The notes beneath the pieces are model-generated. The model saw only the letters and a program-made list of their open reading frames with translations, was not told where the DNA came from and did not search any database. 64,000 nucleotides of DNA from Bacteroides cutis (GTDB lineage: Bacteria > Bacteroidota > Bacteroidia > Bacteroidales > Bacteroidaceae). A program made the position numbers and the translations under genes. Below, in pieces: positions 8,121 through 16,097 of the stretch (positions are counted from its first letter, which is position 1; each line of letters begins with the position of its first letter). The DNA lies in contig NZ_OEST01000003.1 in assembly GCF_900241005.1 (NCBI RefSeq), forward strand, positions 124,001-188,000, written 5' to 3'.

Positions 8121-10433
8121 TTATTTCTTTAATTGCTTATTCATTGCGGCAGCAGCTTTTCGTCCGTCACCCATGGCAAGGATTACAGTTGCGCCACCAC
8201 GGACAATGTCACCACCTGCATAAATTGTCGGAATGGATGATTGCATATTGTCGTTCACGGCAATTGTTCCTTTACGCCCTAACTCCAGACCTTTAATAGA
8301 ACTTGGTACAATCGGGTTGGGTGATACGCCTACGCTGACAATGGCAAGATCGATATCAACAGTTTCAGTTGCTCCCGGGATAGGCACAGGACTACGGCGT
8401 CCAGATGCATCCGGTTCGCCAAGTTCCATTTTTTGTAAAACGACTTGTTTTACTTTCCCTTGTTCATCCGCAATGTATTCTATCGGATTATGCAGTGTCA
8501 GGAACTCTACACCTTCCTCTTTAGCATGTTTTACTTCTTCGATTCGTGCTGGCATTTCTTCTTCTGAACGGCGGTAGATAATCATGGCACGTTCTGCACC
8601 GAGACGTCGTGCAGTACGTACGGAGTCCATTGCTGTGTTACCGCCACCGATAACAGCTACACGTCTTCCGAAGGGAACGGGAGTGTCAGAGTCTTCGCTG
8701 GCGGCATCCATCAGATTGACACGTGTCAGATATTCGTTGGAAGACAGGATGTTTATGGAATTCTCGCCGGGAATATTCATAAAATTAGGTAATCCTGCGC
8801 CTGAAGCGACAAAAACACCTTTGAAATCTTCTTCTTCAAGTTGTTCCACACTCACTGTTTTGCCGATGATACAATCCTTGACGAACTTTACACCCATTTG
8901 GGCGAGATTATTGATTTCAACGTCTACAATCTTATTGGGCAAACGGAATTCGGGAATACCGTATTTCAGAACACCGCCGATTTCGTGCAATGCCTCGAAT
9001 ACGGTAACATCATATCCATATTTTGCCATATCTCCGGCAAAAGACAGACCGGCAGGTCCTGAACCGACTACAGCTACTTTGATACCATTTTTCTCCTTGA
9101 TTTCCGGTATGGAGATTTGTCCGCTTTCCCGTTCATAATCGGCAGCGAAACGTTCCAGATAACCGATAGCTACCGGTTTTTCGTTCATCTTCAGATGGAT
9201 ACATTTAGATTCGCACTGCTTCTCTTGCGGGCAAACACGACCACAAACAGCAGGCAATGCACTTGTCTCTTTCAGTGTTTGGGCTGCTTTAAGGAACTCG
9301 CCACGTTCGATGTTTTTGATAAAGCGAGGAATATCAATACCGACAGGGCATCCTTCCATACAACCTGGGTTGGCGCAATCCAAACAACGTTTGGCTTCTG
9401 TTAAGGCCTGTTCTTCTGTCAATCCTTGATTTACTTCTTCTTTACGACTGTGTGAGCGATATTCTGCATCCAGTTCGTTCATTTCAACACGGGGTATAGC
9501 CGTACGTTCTTTGGGTTTCATTGATTTGCGTAACTCTTGACGCCAGGTTGCATTGCGGCTTTTGTCGTCAATAGTTTGCAGCGCTTCTCCGGTAATCTGG
9601 CAGGTAGATTGTGGCTCTTCTTCCAGTTTGTGCATTTCTTCACGCTCGATGCTCTTGAAAGCTCCCATACGTTTTAACATTTCGTCAAAATCAACCTGAT
9701 GTCCGTCAAATTCAGGACCATCCACACAAACAAACTTGGTCTTTCCACCTACGGTGATACGACAGGCGCCACACATCCCCGTACCGTCTACCATGATTGT
9801 ATTCAGTGATACTTCTGTAGGAATTTCATATTTCTTAGTTAGTAAACAAACGAACTTCATCATAATGGCAGGGCCGATAGCGAAACATTTATCAACCTTT
9901 TCGCGTTTGATAACGTCTTCTATACCTTCGGTTACTAAACCTTTACGGCCGTAAGAACCGTCATCGGTCATGATGATTACCTCGTCAGAACTTTCACGCA
10001 TTTCTTTTTCAAGGATAATCAGTTCCTTGTTCCGGCCTGCCAATACTGTGATTACCCGATTGCCGGCAGCTTTTAATGCTTGTACGATAGGAAGCATCGG
10101 TGCCACGCCTACACCACCTCCGGCACAAACTACGGTTCCGAAGTTTTCGATATGCGTAGCTTGTCCCAGCGGACCAACAACGTCTGTTATGTAATCACCC
10201 TCATTCAGCTCACATAGACGGGTAGATGACAATCCTACTTCTTGAACAACCAAAGTGATAGTTCCTTTTACCGAGTCGGCAGCTGCAATTGTCAACGGCA
10301 TACGTTCACCTTTTTCGCCTACACGTACGATGACAAAGTGTCCTGCTTTGCGTGATTTGGCGATTAGCGGTGCTTCAATTACTAATTTAAAGACCTTTTC
10401 TGAAAAATGTTCTTTGTTAATGATTTTATTCAT
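8121..10433 (-). CDS. Fused NfnA/NfnB-type NADH-dependent ferredoxin:NADP oxidoreductase (gltD-like)
   Basis: 770 residues, a fusion of two proteins separate in many bacteria. Residues 1-270 match the NfnA / dihydroorotate dehydrogenase electron-transfer subunit: an FAD-binding barrel, an NAD site VVCAGGGVGVAPMLPIV near 105, and a [2Fe-2S] site GMCGACRITVGG with a later Cys near 235. Residues 330-770 match NfnB / glutamate synthase small subunit: iron-sulfur motifs CLDCANPGCMEGCPVGID and CGRVCPQEKQCESKC, an FAD site VAVVGSGPAGLSFAGDMA and an NADPH site VAVIGGGNTAMDSV. No glutamate synthase large subunit gene is nearby, which favours the flavin-bifurcating transhydrogenase role (NADH plus ferredoxin to NADPH) over glutamate synthesis. 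Single gene, own promoter at 10490-10519. Confidence 0.88.
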   Translation of the reverse strand: MNKIINKEHFSEKVFKLVIEAPLIAKSRKAGHFVIVRVGEKGERMPLTIAAADSVKGTITLVVQEVGLSSTRLCELNEGDYITDVVGPLGQATHIENFGTVVCAGGGVGVAPMLPIVQALKAAGNRVITVLAGRNKELIILEKEMRESSDEVIIMTDDGSYGRKGLVTEGIEDVIKREKVDKCFAIGPAIMMKFVCLLTKKYEIPTEVSLNTIMVDGTGMCGACRITVGGKTKFVCVDGPEFDGHQVDFDEMLKRMGAFKSIEREEMHKLEEEPQSTCQITGEALQTIDDKSRNATWRQELRKSMKPKERTAIPRVEMNELDAEYRSHSRKEEVNQGLTEEQALTEAKRCLDCANPGCMEGCPVGIDIPRFIKNIERGEFLKAAQTLKETSALPAVCGRVCPQEKQCESKCIHLKMNEKPVAIGYLERFAADYERESGQISIPEIKEKNGIKVAVVGSGPAGLSFAGDMAKYGYDVTVFEALHEIGGVLKYGIPEFRLPNKIVDVEINNLAQMGVKFVKDCIIGKTVSVEQLEEEDFKGVFVASGAGLPNFMNIPGENSINILSSNEYLTRVNLMDAASEDSDTPVPFGRRVAVIGGGNTAMDSVRTARRLGAERAMIIYRRSEEEMPARIEEVKHAKEEGVEFLTLHNPIEYIADEQGKVKQVVLQKMELGEPDASGRRSPVPIPGATETVDIDLAIVSVGVSPNPIVPSSIKGLELGRKGTIAVNDNMQSSIPTIYAGGDIVRGGATVILAMGDGRKAAAAMNKQLKK

Positions 10434-10489
10434 TATCTAATAATTTTGTTGGTATAATTACGTTATTTCTTTCAGATTGATAGATTTTG

Positions 10490-10519
10490 CAAAGATACGG
10501 CTTATTTGGTAATAACAAA
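10490..10519 (-). promoter_or_regulatory. Bacteroides-type promoter for the NfnAB gene
   Basis: On the minus strand TTTG (10516-10519), an 18-base spacer, then TATCTTTG (10490-10497), both elements matching the Bacteroides consensus. Confidence 0.8.
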
Positions 10520-10571
10520 AAATGTGAAGGGAAAAAGAATGGGTCGGGGAGGAATGTAGTAATAAAATAAA

Positions 10572-10639
10572 ACGCGAACTATACAAAATTTACAGACTTC
10601 TTTTATTAAGACTGTATTTTTATTTTGTATAACTCGCGT
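10572..10639 (-). terminator. Long A/T-rich hairpin downstream of serS
   Basis: Left arm ACGCGAACTATACAAAAT and right arm ATTTTGTATAACTCGCGT pair over 18 positions with two mismatches, continued inward by TACAG/CTGTA across a bulge. On the minus strand the hairpin is followed by TTTATTTTATT, so it fits a serS terminator. The long A/T-rich stem is unlike the GC-rich terminators elsewhere in the window. Confidence 0.65.
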
Positions 10640-10664
10640 CTAAAATATGACAGGTTGAATTCTT

Positions 10665-11939
10665 CTAATCAATCATTTCAAATCCCATATATGGAACTAA
10701 TGCTTTCGGGATACGGATACCTTCCGGAGTTTGATTGTTTTCAAGCAACGCGGCTACGATACGTGGCAGAGCTAATGCAGAACCATTCAATGTGTGGCAA
10801 AGTTCTGTTTTCTTTTCTGCTGTACGATAACGACATTTCAGACGGTTAGCTTGATAAGTATCGAAATTGGATACGGAGCTAACTTCTAACCAGCGTTTCT
10901 GAGCTTCGGAATAAACCTCAAAGTCGAAACAAAGGGCTGCAGTGAAACTCATATCACCACCACAAAGGCGGAGGATACGGTAGGGTAATTCTAATTTCTG
11001 GAGCAAACCCTCAACATGGTCAAGCATTTCCTGATGGGATTGTTTGGAATGTTCCGGTTTGTCGATACGTACTAATTCTACTTTGGAAAATTCGTGCAGA
11101 CGGTTCAATCCGCGTACATCTTTTCCGTAAGAGCCTGCTTCGCGACGGAAACATTGAGTGTATGCACAGTTCTTGATCGGCAATTGCTTTTCGTCCAAGA
11201 TTACATCACGATATATGTTGGTAACAGGAACTTCTGCGGTCGGAATTAAATATAGGTCGTCTACTTCGCAATGATACATCTGGCCTTCTTTGTCAGGAAG
11301 CTGGCCTGTACCATAACCGGAAGCTGCATTTACTACGGTAGGCGGCATAATTTCCGTGTAACCGGATTTACGAGCCTCGTCCAGAAAGAAGTTGATGAGT
11401 GCACGTTGTAACTGTGCCCCTTTACCTTTATAAACAGGAAAACCTGCCCCTGTAATTTTTACACCTAGGTCAAAGTCTATCAGATCATATTTCTTGGCCA
11501 ACTCCCAATGGGGTAACGCATCTTTGGGAAGTTCTGTTTCCATACCTCCCATTTTCTCTATGACATTGTCTTCCGCACCGATACCTTCGGGTACACTGTC
11601 GTATGGAATATTAGGGATGGTATAAAGCAAGTTCTGTAAATCGGTTGCAGCTCCATCCATTTCGGTTTGCAAAGTTTTATTGCTCTCTTTCAGTTCGGCA
11701 ACACGATTTTTGGCAACTTCTGCCTCTTCTTTCTTGCCTTCTTTCATTAACTGTCCTATGGATTTGGAAAGTACGTTTACCTCCGATAGATTTTTATCTA
11801 AGATTGTTTGAGTATTGCGTCTTTTATTGTTAGTTTCCAGCACTTTTTCAATGGTTTCCTGAGCATTCTTGAAGTGCTTTTTCTCCAGTCCGCGAATTAC
11901 CGCGTCGGTGTTTTCTGTAATTTGTTTGATGGTAAGCAT
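10665..11939 (-). CDS. serS: Seryl-tRNA synthetase
   Basis: 424 residues, the normal size. It charges tRNA-Ser with serine. The first 110 residues form the long antiparallel coiled coil that grips the tRNA-Ser extra arm. The class II core shows motif 2 (CFRREAGSYGKDVRGLNR) and motif 3 (LNGSALALPRIVAALLEN with the conserved Arg). The start is ATG at 11939, with a -7 promoter element TATCTTTG on the minus strand at 11980-11987. It appears to be transcribed alone, ending at the long hairpin downstream. Confidence 0.97.
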   Translation of the reverse strand: MLTIKQITENTDAVIRGLEKKHFKNAQETIEKVLETNNKRRNTQTILDKNLSEVNVLSKSIGQLMKEGKKEEAEVAKNRVAELKESNKTLQTEMDGAATDLQNLLYTIPNIPYDSVPEGIGAEDNVIEKMGGMETELPKDALPHWELAKKYDLIDFDLGVKITGAGFPVYKGKGAQLQRALINFFLDEARKSGYTEIMPPTVVNAASGYGTGQLPDKEGQMYHCEVDDLYLIPTAEVPVTNIYRDVILDEKQLPIKNCAYTQCFRREAGSYGKDVRGLNRLHEFSKVELVRIDKPEHSKQSHQEMLDHVEGLLQKLELPYRILRLCGGDMSFTAALCFDFEVYSEAQKRWLEVSSVSNFDTYQANRLKCRYRTAEKKTELCHTLNGSALALPRIVAALLENNQTPEGIRIPKALVPYMGFEMID

Positions 11940-11979
11940 ATCTTATACTTGTTTTTTATAATACTCCGTTTTGCGACCA

Positions 11980-11987
11980 CAAAGATA
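11980..11987 (-). promoter_or_regulatory. Putative -7 promoter element of serS
   Basis: TATCTTTG on the minus strand, 41 bases before the serS start codon. No matching TTTG at -33 was found. Confidence 0.6.
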
Positions 11988-12102
11988 TATAAAAATAAGA
12001 GAAGCTATATTCCGATATTGAGATAAATTATTTGTTTATAGCCTTATTGATGTATTATGAGTATTTGAATGGATTTGTTTGGGAGGGAATATGAATATAG
12101 GG

Positions 12103-12153
12103 ACAAAAGAAAACGGGATACAATCTTCAAGATTGCATCCCGTTTTCTTTTGT
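12103..12153. terminator. Intrinsic terminator after rplU-rpmA
   Basis: A 23-base arm (12103-12125) pairs with 12131-12153 with one mismatch around a TTCAA loop. The core is AACGGGAT/ATCCCGTT, flanked by AAAAGAAA/TTTCTTTT. It ends the minus-strand ribosomal protein operon. Confidence 0.9.
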
Positions 12154-12166
12154 CTGTTACGGAAAC

Positions 12167-12436
12167 TTATGCTTCTGCGCTTTCTGCAGGAATTACAGAT
12201 ACATAACGTCTATCTTCCTTGCTTACTTTGAACTGTACAGTTCCGTCTACTAAAGCGAAAAGAGTATGGTCCTTACCCATACCGATATTGTTACCCGGAT
12301 GGAATTCAGTACCTCTTTGACGAACGATGATGTTACCTGCTTTACAAGCTTCGCCACCAAATATCTTAACGCCTAATCTCTTACTTGCTGATTCGCGGCC
12401 GTTCTTAGAACTACCGACACCTTTTTTATGTGCCAT
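12167..12436 (-). CDS. rpmA: 50S ribosomal protein L27
   Basis: 89 residues. The protein starts [20 protein letters not shown], the conserved L27 N terminus that reaches the peptidyl-transferase centre, and continues with [19 protein letters not shown]. Unlike Firmicutes L27 it has no N-terminal cleavable extension. It follows rplU after 22 bases, the usual L21-L27 pairing, and the strong terminator follows it. Confidence 0.98.
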   Translation of the reverse strand: MAHKKGVGSSKNGRESASKRLGVKIFGGEACKAGNIIVRQRGTEFHPGNNIGMGKDHTLFALVDGTVQFKVSKEDRRYVSVIPAESAEA

Positions 12437-12458
12437 TTCTTCTTACTTTTTAAATTGA

Positions 12459-12776
12459 TTAAGCTACTACTTCTGTAATTGTTAACTCTGTGAATTGTTG
12501 ACGATGACCATTCAACTTACGATAACCTTTTCTTCTTTTTTTGTGGAAGATAAGTACTTTTTCACCTTTAACCATGTTAGATACTACCTGACAAACAACT
12601 TTTGCACCTTCTACAGTAGGAGCACCTACAGTGATAGCACCATCTTTGTCTACTAAAAGAACCTTTTCAAATTCTACTGTTGCACCGTTTTCTGCTTCTT
12701 GAATGTGGTGTACAAATAGCTTCTTGCCAGCTTCAGCTTTGAATTGCTGACCGTTGATTTCTACAATTGCGTACAT
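12459..12776 (-). CDS. rplU: 50S ribosomal protein L21
   Basis: 105 residues of the L21 family, which binds 23S r[23 protein letters not shown] at the start and the basic [21 protein letters not shown] segment near the C terminus. First gene of the rplU-rpmA operon. The leader between its promoter (12866-12897) and start is about 80 bases, long enough for an autoregulatory RNA structure, though I see no strong stem beyond a weak CCCG/CGGG pairing. Confidence 0.98.
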   Translation of the reverse strand: MYAIVEINGQQFKAEAGKKLFVHHIQEAENGATVEFEKVLLVDKDGAITVGAPTVEGAKVVCQVVSNMVKGEKVLIFHKKRRKGYRKLNGHRQQFTELTITEVVA

Positions 12777-12865
12777 TCTTATATTAATGTATAAGTTAGC
12801 TCCGTCGGGTGGTCTCTAATCACTTAGAAAACACTTAATTAAACCCGGTGCGGAATAATCGGGCA

Positions 12866-12897
12866 CAAAATTACCTCTTTTATTTGAAATGTGCAAA
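12866..12897 (-). promoter_or_regulatory. Bacteroides-type promoter of rplU-rpmA
   Basis: On the minus strand TTTG (12894-12897), a 20-base spacer, then TAATTTTG (12866-12873). Both elements match the consensus. Confidence 0.85.
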
Positions 12898-12934
12898 TGT
12901 TTTTTCTCGTTTTTATTGATAAAATAACGGTCTA

Positions 12935-13711
12935 CTATAAAAATGGTTTGAATATATAAATAGCTATTATAGCTAGGAATATAGAGATAAAGGTCAAAAT
13001 TAAAATTACTTTTTTAAGGTTCTGGTTTGGCTTGGAATTTTTTACTTGAGTTCTTTGCTCGGTTAGGGGTTCCTTTTCCAACAACTCTTCCAGACTATTC
13101 ATTATTTTCTTATGAGGATATTGCTGTAATTCCTCGGCTGTAGTCATACCATGTAGTACACCTACAAAGTCTACATCAGCGGACTTAGCGGTTTGGGCAT
13201 CTACCGTACTGTCACCGATGTATAGTGTTTCGGCTTTGGTGACATGTAATTGTTTGATGGCAAATAATAGACCTTCGGGTGATGGTTTAGCGGCTTTTAC
13301 ATCTTCACCACCCACTATGATGTCTATAAAGTTGGAAGGGAAATGTTGATCTAACAGTTCTTTGATACGATAACGATATTTAGTAGATATAATACCTATA
13401 CGTGCCCCCGAATCTCTCAATGCCACCAATACAGACTTAGTCTCAAGAAAAAGGACTGTATTTACGGTCATATGTGTATCAGCTTCTTTACGGTATTCTT
13501 CTTTGAAGCCTGCTAGTTGTGTAGAATCCGTCACTCCGGTGAGAATAGAAAAAGAATCTTCCAAGGTTTTACCGATAGTACGCTTTATTTCGTCATCTGT
13601 CACTTCCATATATCCGTGTCGCGTAAGTACAATCCGGAAACAAGTGACAATACCGCGTGATGAATCAGCGAGAGTGTAATCAAAGTCGAAAAGATAAGTC
13701 GTATAATTCAT
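12935..13711 (-). CDS. HAD-family phosphatase with C-terminal membrane anchor
   Basis: 258 residues. The N-terminal 215 match the phosphoglycolate phosphatase-like HAD group: DFDYTLADSS near residue 9 (nucleophile and acid/base Asp), GIISTKYRYRIKELL (motif II region), KAAKPSPEG with the conserved Lys, and LYIGDSTVDAQTAKSADV (motif IV). After a short polar linker there is a single hydrophobic segment (about residues 234-254, KKVILILTFISIFLAIIAIY) followed by only a few residues. A C-terminal anchor is unusual in this family and would tether the phosphatase to the inner membrane facing the cytoplasm. Substrate unknown. Its promoter lies between it and the TraB-like gene. Confidence 0.88.
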   Translation of the reverse strand: MNYTTYLFDFDYTLADSSRGIVTCFRIVLTRHGYMEVTDDEIKRTIGKTLEDSFSILTGVTDSTQLAGFKEEYRKEADTHMTVNTVLFLETKSVLVALRDSGARIGIISTKYRYRIKELLDQHFPSNFIDIIVGGEDVKAAKPSPEGLLFAIKQLHVTKAETLYIGDSTVDAQTAKSADVDFVGVLHGMTTAEELQQYPHKKIMNSLEELLEKEPLTEQRTQVKNSKPNQNLKKVILILTFISIFLAIIAIYIFKPFL

Positions 13712-13729
13712 TGCAGGCTATTTTGTTTG

Positions 13730-13737
13730 CAAAGATA
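13730..13737 (-). promoter_or_regulatory. Putative -7 promoter element of the HAD gene
   Basis: TATCTTTG on the minus strand, about 20 bases before the start codon. Confidence 0.6.
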
Positions 13738-13771
13738 TGAATTAATCGGTATTTTATATTTATTAGAAGAT

Positions 13772-14656
13772 TTATTTCATAGGAGCTATGATATAACCTT
13801 GCTGCTTCAGTAAATTCAATACCCCGTTGTTTCCGGGCAAATGTCCTCCACCTACAACGAAAAGAGTAGGAGCTTCTTTCATTATTATCGGCATTTTCTT
13901 TGTCCATGCTTTATTACGCTTGTCAAGCAATATTTCCATTTCGTTCGGAAGAGGGTCGCAGGAACTTCCTTCTTTTTCTTCCATGAGACATAATATACTA
14001 TCTAAGTCTTGGGCTTTATAGTAATTTACAATTTTTTTGTTTTGTTCTATGGTCTTTTCGATATGGCTGATGGCACAATATAAAAGTTGGGCCTGACGTT
14101 GTAATGTTTGTCTGTTGAATAGCATATCCAGCTGTGATCGGGTAGTTTCCAATCCACCGACCTTTTTGCCGTTCTGTTGGGCTTGTTGTTGAAAGTAAGC
14201 ATCTATTGATTGTTGTAGATTGGAGTCTTTAAAATACTTCAAACTGAAGACGACTTCTAATTGTAGGTTAATAATCGTGGGCTTGACTTGTGCCAGCATC
14301 GAAATATCTGTCATCAGGTATTCTTTAACAATTTTGCCGAGTAATTCGTATTGTTCAGAGGTAAACAAGCTTTGTAGAGTCGTATCTGTTGGCATCTTCA
14401 TCATTCTTTGTGCTTCCTGCATGAAGGCTGGTGTGTTCGTTTCAGACATTATTATTTCACCATAAACCTGATTGGTTTCGTTGATGACTTGTGCCATGCT
14501 GGTAATGCTGTCTTTGATACTGAGTGGCGCCAGATGGTGTGTGCCGAAAATGTAAGAAGGCTTTTCCAATCCGTTACCGGATATTTTCCACAAGAGTTGT
14601 GCGCTACTGTTTAATGCAATGCAGATAAACAGGAATATCCCTGAAATTTTCTTCAT
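13772..14656 (-). CDS. TraB/GumN family protein (putative exported protease-like)
   Basis: 294 residues with a signal peptide of about 20 residues (ISGIFLFICIALNSSAQ). The mature protein shows both hallmarks of the TraB/GumN fold: PSYIFGTHHLAP near residue 35, with the GTHH motif, and LFVVGGGHLPGNNGVLNLL near the C terminus, with the GxGH motif. These His residues resemble the metal site of the EreA/ChaN/TIKI superfamily. Expected location is the periplasm; substrate unknown. It follows the NlpC/P60 lipoprotein gene on the same strand after 84 bases. Confidence 0.85.
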   Translation of the reverse strand: MKKISGIFLFICIALNSSAQLLWKISGNGLEKPSYIFGTHHLAPLSIKDSITSMAQVINETNQVYGEIIMSETNTPAFMQEAQRMMKMPTDTTLQSLFTSEQYELLGKIVKEYLMTDISMLAQVKPTIINLQLEVVFSLKYFKDSNLQQSIDAYFQQQAQQNGKKVGGLETTRSQLDMLFNRQTLQRQAQLLYCAISHIEKTIEQNKKIVNYYKAQDLDSILCLMEEKEGSSCDPLPNEMEILLDKRNKAWTKKMPIIMKEAPTLFVVGGGHLPGNNGVLNLLKQQGYIIAPMK

Positions 14657-14740
14657 TGTTTTTCTTTCTTATAGGGTTAATTTTAGTATATAAGTCGGAA
14701 AAGAATAAAGATAATCACACAATAAAGAAAAATCAGTGTA

Positions 14741-15256
14741 TTATGAATTGATTCTTCCTCCGCAAAGCCAATATTGTATATAATATTTTTCTTTAAGGCT
14801 GCTGACAATTACTCCTTGGCTGGTACTGGCATGGATAAACTTTCCGTCTTTAAGGTAGATGCCTACATGCGCTACCTTTTTGTGAGAATTGCGGCTGGTA
14901 AAGAATATCAAATCTCCCTCGCGCAAATTGCTGCGGGAGATTTTATGGCTTTCTTGTAATTGTCCATTTGTACTTCTCGACAGACGCGTACGATACACTT
15001 CTTTATAGAGTTGCGATGTAAATCCCGAACAGTCTGTACCATGCTTGGTATTGCCACCAACACGATAAGGAGTACCTATCCATTTGGCAGCATCAATATA
15101 CAACTTATGATTGTCTTCCAATCCGATATCTATACCTAAGCGTATGGAGGCTTGTGCCAATGCTTTGTAGTCAAGGCGTGGAGCGGAAGAGTGGCAGGAA
15201 CTTAAGCCGGTCAACAATCCGGTGAGGATAACTATATAGGAAAGGACTCTTTTCAT
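14741..15256 (-). CDS. NlpC/P60 family lipoprotein (cell-wall peptidase)
   Basis: 171 residues. The signal peptide ends in a lipobox with Cys21 (GLSSC). The NlpC/P60 papain-like domain follows: catalytic Cys76 in GTDCSGFTSQLYKEVY, and the His in KVAHVGIYLKDGKFIHAS. The family cleaves peptide stems of peptidoglycan, typically the gamma-D-Glu to diamino acid bond. The start codon overlaps the end of the upstream ABC ATPase gene by 4 bases, so the two are translationally coupled. That coupling is unusual for a hydrolase and may mean the DUF5687/ABC transporter and the hydrolase work on the same envelope process. Confidence 0.9.
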   Translation of the reverse strand: MKRVLSYIVILTGLLTGLSSCHSSAPRLDYKALAQASIRLGIDIGLEDNHKLYIDAAKWIGTPYRVGGNTKHGTDCSGFTSQLYKEVYRTRLSRSTNGQLQESHKISRSNLREGDLIFFTSRNSHKKVAHVGIYLKDGKFIHASTSQGVIVSSLKEKYYIQYWLCGGRINS

Positions 15257-16062
15257 TCTTCCATATTTTTAGGTACTTCAACAGAACCTGTTGCTTCAAA
15301 AGTTTTTTCTGTTTCGTTCAGTTTTTCTGTTTCATTCAGCTCTTCTGCAATTTCTTTTTCTACATCGACGTTGAAATAAGCTTCCAATTCTTTCTCCGCC
15401 GAATTGTTCTCATTCTGAATATCACGGATAATAATACCATGTTCCAGCAGAGCGATACGCGGGCAAACGTCTACCGTGTGGTTCAAGTTGTGGCTGGAGA
15501 TGATGACAGTTGCTTCATGTTCCTCATTGTATTTCTTCAGCAGATGCTTGATGATGGATTGGGAACTAGGGTCGAGAAAGTTGAATGGTTCATCCAAGAT
15601 AAGCAGTTGTGGATGATGGAGCATGGCAGATATAATACCGATTTTCTGTTTATTCCCGGCAGAAAAATTACGGATGAATTTTTTTTGTCCTATTACTTCG
15701 TTGTTCATAAAGCGTTCAAAAGGAGCGATACGTTCATCCACTTCTTCCTTTTTCAATCCGTACATTTTTCCAATAAAATAGAAATATTCTTCAGGTGTGA
15801 GATAGTCTATCAGAAAACCATCGTCGATGAAAGCACCGGTAAAGTTTTTCCAATCTTCACTCTTGCTAACATCTATATTATTAATTGTAACATTTCCATT
15901 GTCAGCTTTCAATAAATCCAGTATCAGACGGAAGAGGGTAGTTTTTCCAGCTCCGTTATTTCCCACTAACCCAAGCATGTCACCTTGGTTGATTGTATAT
16001 TTCTCAATATCAACGGCTTTTTTGTTGCCGAAGTTCTTTTGAAGATTATTAATCCGTATCAT
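15253..16062 (-). CDS. ABC transporter ATP-binding protein (partner of DUF5687 permease)
   Basis: 269 residues. Walker A is GLVGNNGAGKTTLFRL near residue 33, the signature loop reads FSAGNKQKIGI instead of the common LSGGQ, and Walker B is LLILDEPFNFLDP, followed by the switch His in VIISSHNL. This pattern is typical of ATPases paired with multi-span export permeases. The C terminus beyond residue 225 is an acidic Glu/Asn-rich tail with repeated LNETEK. It begins 35 bases after the DUF5687 permease gene and overlaps the NlpC/P60 gene. Substrate unknown. Confidence 0.92.
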   Translation of the reverse strand: MIRINNLQKNFGNKKAVDIEKYTINQGDMLGLVGNNGAGKTTLFRLILDLLKADNGNVTINNIDVSKSEDWKNFTGAFIDDGFLIDYLTPEEYFYFIGKMYGLKKEEVDERIAPFERFMNNEVIGQKKFIRNFSAGNKQKIGIISAMLHHPQLLILDEPFNFLDPSSQSIIKHLLKKYNEEHEATVIISSHNLNHTVDVCPRIALLEHGIIIRDIQNENNSAEKELEAYFNVDVEKEIAEELNETEKLNETEKTFEATGSVEVPKNMEE

Positions 16063-16097
16063 TTTGAAATTTATTGTTTAATGATTTATTACTTTTC

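Noticed and set aside
8121..10433. Plain glutamate synthase small subunit (gltD)
   Set aside because: The N-terminal 270 residues are a complete NfnA-type domain with a [2Fe-2S] site, and no large subunit gene is adjacent.
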